Below are positions 1 through 4,678 of a stretch of 5,170 bases of DNA, one piece after another. This DNA is from Acidimicrobiia bacterium (GTDB lineage: Bacteria; Actinomycetota; Acidimicrobiia; Acidimicrobiales; Ilumatobacteraceae), in the NCBI GenBank assembly GCA_030425785.1, contig JAUHYJ010000313.1, forward strand, positions 1 through 5,170, in the 5' to 3' direction. The notes under the pieces were generated by a model, which did no database searches, was not told the origin of the DNA, and saw only the letters and a list, made by a program, of their open reading frames with translations. The stretch's first letter is position 1. The number at the start of each line of letters is the position of its first letter. A program made the translations under genes and the position numbers.

Positions 1-1286
1 TCCTGGTCCGCTGCGCCCGGAGCTGCGACGACCGGCCCCGACGCAGCCGGCACGGTCGTCATCGTCGGCACGGTCGTCGTCGCCGTCACGGTCGGTTCGG
101 AGCCCGGCTCGTTGACCTCGATCTCGCGGTCGGCGACGGCCGCGGCGGTCGGGGAGTCGTCGATCGCCGTGGTGGCGACACCGGCGGCGACCGCGATCAC
201 GACGCCGGTCGCGACCACCGGCGCGATGTGGCGCGCGCCGCCGAGTTCGCGCAACCTCCCGGCGCGGATCGGCCCTTCGATCCACGTGTAGCTGAGGCCG
301 GCGAGCGGGATCGTGATCGCCGCGGTGGTGAGACCCAACAGCCACGGACGATCGCCGAGCCGGGCCGTCAGCACCAGCATGATCGGCCAGTGGAACAGGT
401 AGATCCCGTAGCTCCACCGGCCGACCGAGACGAGCGGGGGCACCGACAGGGCGCGAGCCGTCGGGCTCGTGCCGTCGGTCGTGACGTCGACGATCACGAG
501 CAGTGAGGCGAGCACCACCAACTGGAACGGGCCCCGGAAGGTCCCCGCGGTGGCGTCGCCGAGCACGACCGCCTGCACGGCGAGCAACCCGAGCCCGATC
601 GGCGCCACCCGCCACGACGGCACGCGCCGATCGGCCGCGAGCGACGCCAGCGTCGCACCTGCGAGCAGGCCGAAGGCGCGCGTGTCGGTGCCGAGGTAGA
701 CCCGCTCGACGCCGAGCCAGGTCGGTGCGGCGACCTGCCAGGCGAGCGCCGCCAGCGCCAGCCCACCGAGGGCGGCCGTCCGGCGGGCACGTCCGAGCAG
801 GCCGACGGCGAGCAGCGGGAAGAGGAGATAGAACTGCTCCTCGACCGCGAGGCTCCACGCGTGCCGGAGCGGGCTCGGCGAGTCGAACTGCTGCCAGTAG
901 CCGTCGCCCCCGAGTGTCGTCCAGTTCGACGAGTAGGTCAGCAGCCCGAGCAGATCGGTGTCGATGCTGCGGCTCGGTCGCGCGTCGCCGTACCGCCACA
1001 CGTAGCCGCCGACGAGGAGCACCAGCAGCCCGATGCCGGGCAGGAGACGCCGCGCCCGGCGCCGCCAGAAGTCGAGCAGGTCGATCCCGCCGGTCGTGTC
1101 GCGCTCGGCGATCAACAGCGCCGTGATCAGGTAGCCCGACAGCACGAAGAACACCTCGACGCCGATCCAGCCGCCCCCGAGCGCGCCGGCGTGGTACCAG
1201 ACGACCGCCAGCACGGCGAGCGCGCGCACGCCGTCGAGTGACGGCATGTAGGGCAGGCGGCGCCCGGTGGTGATCACGGTGCTCAC
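1..1286 (-). CDS. Acyltransferase-3 family membrane protein (OafA/YrhL type), C-terminus outside window
   Basis: I translated this frame by hand on the minus strand: it is open from GTG at 1286 to the window edge (428 codons, no stop). The protein is an integral-membrane acyltransferase-3 enzyme, a family that moves acyl groups (often acetyl) from the cytoplasmic side onto cell-envelope glycans or exported molecules. The N-terminal SLDGVRALAV (16-25) is followed by the catalytic-type His in WYHAG (H32). Other family marks are VEVFFVLSGYLI (43-54), an Arg-rich FWRRRARRLLP loop (73-83), RHAWSLAVEEQFYL (141-154), SYGIYLFHWP (292-301) and an IEGPIR version of the end motif (336-341). About ten hydrophobic segments lie between these. 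A last hydrophobic helix (about 354-374) leads into a Thr/Pro/Ala-rich linker (375-428), the architecture of members with a C-terminal extracytoplasmic SGNH domain; that domain would be off-window and is inferred. GTG 1286 is chosen because it keeps the usual RRLPYMPSLDG lead-in; GTG 1277 and ATG 1247 are alternatives. The acceptor substrate is unknown. Confidence 0.93.
   Translation of the reverse strand, partial: MSTVITTGRRLPYMPSLDGVRALAVLAVVWYHAGALGGGWIGVEVFFVLSGYLITALLIAERDTTGGIDLLDFWRRRARRLLPGIGLLVLLVGGYVWRYGDARPSRSIDTDLLGLLTYSSNWTTLGGDGYWQQFDSPSPLRHAWSLAVEEQFYLLFPLLAVGLLGRARRTAALGGLALAALAWQVAAPTWLGVERVYLGTDTRAFGLLAGATLASLAADRRVPSWRVAPIGLGLLAVQAVVLGDATAGTFRGPFQLVVLASLLVIVDVTTDGTSPTARALSVPPLVSVGRWSYGIYLFHWPIMLVLTARLGDRPWLLGLTTAAITIPLAGLSYTWIEGPIRAGRLRELGGARHIAPVVATGVVIAVAAGVATTAIDDSPTAAAVADREIEVNEPGSEPTVTATTTVPTMTTVPAASGPVVAAPGAADQ
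48..78 (-). repeat. 18-bp-spaced direct repeat encoding TTVP units in the acyltransferase linker
   Basis: The 13-mer CGGCACGGTCGTC occurs at 48-60 and again at 66-78, exactly 18 bp (six codons) apart, with a degenerate third copy near 85-93. On the coding strand it gives TTVP-TM-TTVP within a Thr/Pro/Ala-rich stretch. This is a low-complexity protein linker, probably extracytoplasmic, rather than an independent DNA element; copy number may vary among relatives by slippage. Confidence 0.6.
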
Positions 1287-1295
1287 GGTGCGCGG

Positions 1296-1301
1296 ATGGT
1301 A
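1296..1301 (-). promoter_or_regulatory. Candidate -10 element of the acyltransferase gene, nearly leaderless
   Basis: On the minus strand GGGTACCAT ends 9 nt before the GTG at 1286. TACCAT fits the actinobacterial TANNNT -10 pattern and would place transcription initiation within about 3 nt of the start codon. No good -35 is visible, and there is no Shine-Dalgarno at normal spacing. The assignment rests on position and on the same arrangement upstream of the lipid kinase gene at 4567. Confidence 0.35.
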
Positions 1302-1376
1302 CCCGCCCGTGCAGCCCGTCTCCCGGCGCCCCGGCCCGCAGCGGTGCGCCGGCGGTGGCACGGCGATCTGGCGGGC

Positions 1377-1395
1377 GGATGTCGAGCGATCATCC
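1377..1395. promoter_or_regulatory. Small inverted repeat in the divergent acyltransferase/mscS region
   Basis: GGATG (1377-1381) and CATCC (1391-1395) form 5-bp arms around a 9-nt spacer, between two divergently transcribed genes. The size suits a weak operator, but 5-bp arms arise often by chance in GC-rich DNA. No regulator can be named. The rest of the 1287-1458 gap shows no gene. Confidence 0.15.
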
Positions 1396-1425
1396 AAGAC
1401 TCGGGCGACGTTCGTCACGCGACCG

Positions 1426-1431
1426 TAATAT
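1426..1431 (+). promoter_or_regulatory. Candidate -10 element for the MscS-family gene
   Basis: TAATAT lies in the only AT-rich patch (1426-1433) of the 172-bp divergent region and fits TANNNT. Initiation near 1438 would give a leader of about 20 nt before GTG 1459. No -35 hexamer is recognisable at 16-19 bp upstream. The TAA at 1426-1428 is also the in-frame stop that limits the reading frame upstream, so no longer N-terminus than GTG 1459 is available. Only a weak GGCAGA at 1445-1450 could serve as ribosome binding site. Confidence 0.4.
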
Positions 1432-1458
1432 TCCGGGATTCGCTGGCAGACTGCGCGC

Positions 1459-2316
1459 GTGCTCGATTCGATCTGGCAACTCATCGCCGAACAAGCCGTC
1501 ACCCGCCCCGGTATCGCCGTCCTGGTCGCCCTGTCGGCGTTCGTCGCGACCCGCCTCGCGCGGCGCATCGTGCGACGGGTGATCCGTCATGCCGCCAACG
1601 CCAGCTTCCGCGCCGGCCCGGGGGCGCAGCGCGGCCTCTGGCGTGCCTGGAGCCCACGGGTCGGGCCGGGGTTCGCCGACTCCGGTGAGCAGCGCCGTCG
1701 GCAGCGCATCGATGCCGCGGCGCGGATGGTCAGCCACCTGACGTCGGTCGCGATCTGGCTCGTGGCGGCGATCGTGATGTTCCACGTGCTCGACGTCGAT
1801 CCCGCGTTCTTCATCTCGTCGGCCGGCTTCCTCGGCGCCGGCCTGGCGATCGGTGGCCAGCACAAGGTGCACGACTACCTCACGGGTCTGAGCGTCCACT
1901 TCGAGGACCGCTACGGCGTCGGCGACGAGATCATCGCCCACGTCGGCTGGGAGGAACCGGTCCGCGGTGTCGTCGACCACATCGGGCTGTTCAGCACCCG
2001 CGTGCGCGACGCATCGAGCACGCTGCACTTCCCGAACGGTGCGCTGATCAGCCTGCGCAACCTGTCGCAGGAGGCCGCCAGCACCGAGCTCAGCGTCCGG
2101 GTCGCCGACGACGTGGACGGCGACGACGTGGCGGCGATGCTTCGGCGCCTGGCCGGCAGCAACGGGCTCACCGACGTCGTCTTCGTCGGCGACATCGAGA
2201 CGAGTGACGTGGCCACCGGTGAGGTCGCGGTCAAGGTCGCGACGGCGAACGAGCTCGACGGTCGTCGTCGGCGCGAGCTGGTCGATCGGGCCGAGCGGTC
2301 GCTCGGTGATCGCTGA
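1459..2316 (+). CDS. MscS-family mechanosensitive ion channel (small, three-helix type)
   Basis: This 285-residue protein is a small-conductance mechanosensitive channel of the MscS family, which forms membrane heptamers that open under tension to release solutes during hypo-osmotic shock. A first hydrophobic helix (about 17-31) is followed by an Arg-rich cytoplasmic loop (32-90), a second helix (about 91-111) and the pore-lining segment. That segment runs FISSAGFLGAGLAIGGQ (118-134) into KVHDYLTGLSVHFED and then GVGDEI (153-158), a close match to the family's hallmark. The beta domain follows: RGVVDHIGLFSTRVRD (169-184) and the FPNG turn (191-194) match the usual G-V-x-x-I and P-N signatures. 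Residues about 205-285 make the cytoplasmic alpha/beta domain. The GTG start is the only one available after the in-frame stop at 1426. The pore helix has H135, K136, H138 and D139, more polar than E. coli MscS at the same place. It is monocistronic and converges on whiB. A channel function is confident; gating and selectivity are not predictable. Confidence 0.92.
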   Translation: MLDSIWQLIAEQAVTRPGIAVLVALSAFVATRLARRIVRRVIRHAANASFRAGPGAQRGLWRAWSPRVGPGFADSGEQRRRQRIDAAARMVSHLTSVAIWLVAAIVMFHVLDVDPAFFISSAGFLGAGLAIGGQHKVHDYLTGLSVHFEDRYGVGDEIIAHVGWEEPVRGVVDHIGLFSTRVRDASSTLHFPNGALISLRNLSQEAASTELSVRVADDVDGDDVAAMLRRLAGSNGLTDVVFVGDIETSDVATGEVAVKVATANELDGRRRRELVDRAERSLGDR

Positions 2317-2328
2317 CCGGAGTCGGTC
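2315..2328. terminator. Small hairpin at the mscS/whiB convergent junction, weak terminator candidate
   Basis: GACCG (2315-2319) and CGGTC (2324-2328) form a 5-bp GC-rich stem with a GAGT loop. It overlaps the mscS TGA stop and lies just beyond the whiB stop. There is no T-tract on either strand, so intrinsic termination is doubtful, but the 21-bp gap holds no other candidate. Confidence 0.25.
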
Positions 2329-2337
2329 GGGCGCGGC

Positions 2338-2640
2338 TCAGCCCGCGGCGCGAGCGGCGCGCATCTCGGCCGCCCGGCGGCGGCGGATGACGCGGCGTTC
2401 CTCTTCGGTGAGGCCGCCCCAGATGCCCGAGTCCTGGTTGGTGTCGAGGGCGTAGTCGAGGCACGCCTGCTTGACGGTGCACTCCTCACAGACCCGCTTC
2501 GCGTGATCTTGCGACACGAGCGCCTGGCCGGTCGTGCCGACCGGGAAGAACAGCTCGGGGTCCGTGTCACGGCACAGAGCGGCGTCGCGCCAGTCGTCGT
2601 CGGCAGCGGCAAGTGCGAGGACGGAGGCAAGGTTCGACAC
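2338..2640 (-). CDS. WhiB-family [4Fe-4S] transcriptional regulator, WhiB1/WblE-like
   Basis: The 100-residue product is a WhiB-like protein, a cytoplasmic iron-sulfur regulator found in Actinobacteria and their phages. Four Cys ligands are present at 23, 51, 54 and 60 with the standard C-X2-C-X5-C trio, followed by the GIWGGLT turn (72-78) and a basic C-terminal tail (RRVIRRRRAAEMRAARA, 82-98) for DNA binding. The stretch around CRDTDPELFFPVG (23-35) and NQDSGIWGG (68-76) resembles M. tuberculosis WhiB1 and Streptomyces WblE most among the subclasses I remember; WhiB1 responds to nitric oxide and binds the primary sigma factor. Compared with those proteins, which begin close to the DWR motif, this one has about 14 extra residues. 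The start is firm, because AGGAG lies 9 nt upstream of GTG 2640 and there is no internal ATG or GTG before D14-W17. Subclass assignment is less certain than the family. Confidence 0.95.
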   Translation of the reverse strand: MSNLASVLALAAADDDWRDAALCRDTDPELFFPVGTTGQALVSQDHAKRVCEECTVKQACLDYALDTNQDSGIWGGLTEEERRVIRRRRAAEMRAARAAG

Positions 2641-2649
2641 GATGGGGGG

Positions 2650-2654
2650 CTCCT
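2650..2654 (-). promoter_or_regulatory. Shine-Dalgarno of the whiB gene
   Basis: AGGAG on the minus strand ends 9 nt before the GTG at 2640. It fixes that start and the N-terminal extension of the WhiB protein. It is the clearest ribosome binding site in the window. Confidence 0.75.
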
Positions 2655-2709
2655 GGAGAACGCTCGTGGATAGCGAGGGCGTCGGGCAGGCGACGCGCTG
2701 GTGAACCGC

Positions 2710-2738
2710 AACCTAGATGCTGTCCGTACCTTCCGCAA
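2710..2738 (-). promoter_or_regulatory. Sigma70-type promoter of whiB
   Basis: On the minus strand TTGCGG (2738-2733) is followed by a 17-bp spacer and TAGGTT (2715-2710), a good primary-sigma promoter for an actinobacterium. Initiation near 2703 gives a 5' leader of about 60 nt ending in the AGGAG site. A short inverted repeat CGCA-N5-TGCG (2734-2746) overlaps the -35 box and could be an operator, though it is short enough to be chance. The rest of the gap contains an AT-richer stretch (2751-2775) with a T5 run and no gene. Confidence 0.55.
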
Positions 2739-2796
2739 GAAGTGCGATGGATTGTGGTGCGGTATCTGTTTTTCCGATGGCGGGTCCCGGTCGTGT

Positions 2797-2801
2797 CAGG
2801 A
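2797..2801 (+). promoter_or_regulatory. Ribosome binding site deciding the phosphodiesterase start
   Basis: CAGGA sits 8 nt before ATG 2810. It also overlaps the in-frame ATG at 2801, which itself has no spaced Shine-Dalgarno, so 2810 is preferred. A possible plus-strand promoter upstream (TTGTGG at 2752-2757 with a poor -10 near 2775) is too weak to list separately. Confidence 0.5.
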
Positions 2802-2809
2802 TGTCCGGC

Positions 2810-3508
2810 ATGACGCTCGTGATCGCGCACCGCGGCGCATCGGCCGCCGAGCCGGAGAACACCGTCGCTGCGTTCCGGCTGGCGGGCGAGCTCGGTGCCG
2901 ACGGGGTCGAACTCGACGTCCGCCGCACCGCCGACGACCGGCTCGTCGTGCACCACGACGCCGCGGTCGCGGACGGCCGGATCATCCGGCACGTGCGCGC
3001 GGCCGAGTTGCCGTCGTCGATGCCGTCGCTCGACGAGGCCATCGACGCATGCCGGCCGACGATGTTCGTGAACGTCGAGATCAAGAACGACCCCGACGAA
3101 CCGGACGACGACCCGTCGCACTGGCTGGCCCACACCGTGTCCGCGCTGCTCGCTCGCCGCGGCACCCCTCGGCGCTGGCTCGTGTCGTCGTTCCGGCCCG
3201 GCACCGTCGGGCGCGTCCGGCGCGTCGCTCCGATGCTGCGGACCGCGCTGCTCTGCGAGGGGCTCGGCGACGCCCAGATCGCACATGCCGCCCGGGTCGG
3301 GCACGTCGCGATCCACCCCTCGGTCGACGGCCTCACCGCCGACCAGGTGCGATCGGCGCACGCCGCCGGGCTCGCGGTCAACGCGTGGACCTGCAACGAC
3401 CCGGACCGGATCGCGGAGCTGATCGCGTGGGGCGTCGACGGGATCTGCACCGACGTCCCCGACCTCGCACTGGCCGTTCGTCGTTCGGCTGTTGGCACGG
3501 GGGCGTGA
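2810..3508 (+). CDS. Glycerophosphodiester phosphodiesterase (GDPD family)
   Basis: The 232-residue product belongs to the GDPD family of TIM-barrel, metal-dependent enzymes that hydrolyse glycerophosphodiesters (deacylated phospholipids) to glycerol 3-phosphate and an alcohol. The signature AHRGASAAEPENT (6-18) carries the first catalytic His (H7), with metal and catalytic residues E34 and D36 in VELDVRRTADD and H49 in VVHHD (46-50). VNVEIKND (87-94) supplies the next metal-site Glu and Lys (E90, K92), and the barrel ends with NAWTCNDPDRIAELIAWGVD and CTDVPDLA, all typical. There is no signal peptide or membrane segment, so it should be cytoplasmic. It is slightly short for the family because the region after HHD, before MPSLDEAI (71-78), is compact. 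An in-frame extension up to an ATG at 2717 exists, but its sequence does not resemble the family and lacks a ribosome site. The gene is alone on its strand, diverges from whiB and converges on a lipid kinase gene. Confidence 0.92.
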   Translation: MTLVIAHRGASAAEPENTVAAFRLAGELGADGVELDVRRTADDRLVVHHDAAVADGRIIRHVRAAELPSSMPSLDEAIDACRPTMFVNVEIKNDPDEPDDDPSHWLAHTVSALLARRGTPRRWLVSSFRPGTVGRVRRVAPMLRTALLCEGLGDAQIAHAARVGHVAIHPSVDGLTADQVRSAHAAGLAVNAWTCNDPDRIAELIAWGVDGICTDVPDLALAVRRSAVGTGA

Positions 3509-3637
3509 TCGCGCTTGCTCGGCCCGATCCGATGGACGACGGGCGAACCGGGAACCGTCGGGGTGTGTCGGGCGGATCGCGCGGTGGGCGGTGCGTGAGC
3601 TCTGGGTGATGCCGGTCGCGACGTCCGAGTGTCGAGG
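3509..3637. other. Convergent intergenic gap, no gene
   Basis: This 129-bp gap between the stops of the phosphodiesterase and lipid kinase genes shows no coding region with family resemblance. A weak bulged stem (GCCCG at 3522-3526 with CGGGC at 3540-3544, loop 13 nt) is the only hairpin I noticed near the phosphodiesterase stop, and it has no T-tract. Termination here may be Rho-dependent. Confidence 0.5.
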
Positions 3638-4567
3638 TCAATCGCTGACGGGGAACACCATCCGGATCGCGTCGGGCACGTGGGTGATCTCGAGCCGCTC
3701 GACCGAACCGAGGTAGTCGCCGTCGAGCTGGTAGGGGAACGACCCGGTCGGCCCCGTGCGTTCGACCACGACCTCGTCGACATCGCGCCACTCGACGAGC
3801 TGGTCGCTCGTCGCGACCCCGCCGCCCCGGAGGGCTGCGCCGAGCCCGCGCAGGATCGGCAGCACCCGCAACGTGCGGAACGTGACGACGACCAGCCGGC
3901 GATCGAGCGCCGCCGCCGGTGACAGGTCGAGCGGTCGATTGCCGAGGTACGTGTACGGGTTGGTGTTCAGCACGATCGAGAAGTAGCCGTCGTCGATCCG
4001 GCCGTGCTGCGGGCTCGTGAGGCTGAAGTGCGGCGCGGTGCGGTCGTAGCCCCGCAACCAGGTCGTGAGCCCGGCGCTCATGAACAGTGGGTGCCCGAGC
4101 CAGCGCTTCAGCGACGCCCGCTGCTCGACGGCGCGCACCACGGCCGCGTCGAACCCGATGCCGGTGTGGAAGCAGAAGAAGCGCCCGTTGACTTTGCCGA
4201 GCCCGACCGGGCGGATGTCGGCGGCGTCGATGCCGCGACGGAGGTGTTCGGCCGCCGCGACCGGGTCGTTCGGCAGCCCGAGCGTGCGAGCGAACACGTT
4301 GGTCGAACCACCCGGGAGCACGCCGAGCGCGGTGTCGGTGCCGGCGATGCCGGTGGCGACCTCGTTCAGGGTGCCGTCGCCGCCGTAGCCGATGACGACG
4401 TCGATCCCGCGCCGGGCCGCGTCGAGCGCGAAGCGCGTCGCGTGGCCGCGGCGGTTCGTCTCGACGACCTCGACGTCGTGGCCGCGGGCGAGGCACCGGT
4501 GGACGATCACCGTGTTGCGCGCCGTCACCGACGACGCGAACGAGTTCACCACGAGCAGGATCCGCAC
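3638..4567 (-). CDS. Diacylglycerol kinase-like lipid kinase (YegS/Rv2252/BmrU family)
   Basis: The 309-residue product has the diacylglycerol kinase catalytic fold, which transfers a phosphate from a nucleoside triphosphate to a lipid such as diacylglycerol, at the cytoplasmic face of the membrane. The N-terminus MRILLVVNSFAS (1-12) is the typical opening strand. The nucleotide-binding motif GYGGDGTLNEVA (60-71) and LPGGSTNVFART (84-95) are close to the family consensus. The C-terminal beta-sandwich domain is marked by GIGFDAAVV (136-144), and PYQLDGDYLG (278-287) stands where relatives have an active-site DGE. There is no signal peptide or transmembrane helix. Length is normal. GTG 4567 is the only start compatible with the motif; a GGAGGGGG stretch on the minus strand lies 15 nt upstream, far for a Shine-Dalgarno, while a -10-like hexamer lies 9 nt upstream. 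The exact lipid substrate (diacylglycerol, ceramide or other) cannot be told from sequence. It converges on the GDPD gene, so both act in phospholipid turnover but are not co-transcribed. Confidence 0.9.
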   Translation of the reverse strand: MRILLVVNSFASSVTARNTVIVHRCLARGHDVEVVETNRRGHATRFALDAARRGIDVVIGYGGDGTLNEVATGIAGTDTALGVLPGGSTNVFARTLGLPNDPVAAAEHLRRGIDAADIRPVGLGKVNGRFFCFHTGIGFDAAVVRAVEQRASLKRWLGHPLFMSAGLTTWLRGYDRTAPHFSLTSPQHGRIDDGYFSIVLNTNPYTYLGNRPLDLSPAAALDRRLVVVTFRTLRVLPILRGLGAALRGGGVATSDQLVEWRDVDEVVVERTGPTGSFPYQLDGDYLGSVERLEITHVPDAIRMVFPVSD

Positions 4568-4576
4568 GACGGGCGA

Positions 4577-4582
4577 ACGGTA
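4577..4582 (-). promoter_or_regulatory. Candidate -10 element of the lipid kinase gene, nearly leaderless
   Basis: On the minus strand GGGTACCGT places TACCGT (TANNNT) 9 nt before GTG 4567, the same layout as at 1296-1301. A poor -35 match (GTCACA, 16-bp spacer) lies upstream. The alternative reading is a conventional leader using GGAGGGGG (4583-4590) as a distant ribosome site. Confidence 0.35.
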
Positions 4583-4640
4583 CCCCCTCCGGCGACGGTG
4601 TGACGCCCCCCGTGACTCGCGACACGAGATGGCCTCCGCT

Positions 4641-4670
4641 TTGGGTCGTTCGGCTACCCGCCGGTAGCTT
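4641..4670 (+). promoter_or_regulatory. Promoter of etfB, likely leaderless
   Basis: TTGGGT (4641-4646), an 18-bp spacer and TAGCTT (4665-4670) make a plausible primary-sigma promoter. The -10 ends 8 nt before ATG 4679, so initiation should fall at or within 2-3 nt of the start codon. No Shine-Dalgarno is present between them, consistent with leaderless translation. Confidence 0.5.
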
Positions 4671-4678
4671 GTGAATCC

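Noticed and set aside
503..1241. Plus-strand frames of 207 and 126 codons inside the acyltransferase region
   Set aside because: Both are antisense to a frame with unmistakable acyltransferase-3 motifs and show Arg/Ala/Pro shadow composition.
1390..2028. A 212-codon minus-strand frame antisense to mscS
   Set aside because: The plus strand carries clear MscS motifs over the same region; the antisense product has no recognisable domain and is rich in Asp/Arg as expected of a shadow.
3507..3582. Direct repeat GATCGCGC at 3507-3514 and 3575-3582 in the convergent gap
   Set aside because: An 8-mer of this composition recurs easily by chance in such GC-rich DNA, and nothing else suggests an attachment site or mobile-element boundary.
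2713..3783. A 356-codon minus-strand frame antisense to the phosphodiesterase
   Set aside because: Composition is low-complexity Ser/Arg/Thr and it lies opposite a gene with all GDPD catalytic motifs; no independent start signals.
3378..4625. A 415-codon open frame on the minus strand overlapping the lipid kinase and the end of the phosphodiesterase gene
   Set aside because: It is Arg/Pro-rich with no family motifs and is offset from the lipid kinase frame, which has full catalytic motifs; a GC-rich shadow frame.
4611..4628. Partly palindromic stretch around TCGCGA in the lipid kinase/etfB divergent region, a possible operator
   Set aside because: The arms are asymmetric (CGTG and CACG are not equidistant from the centre, and the alternative CTCG/CGAG arms are only 4 bp); not distinguishable from chance.
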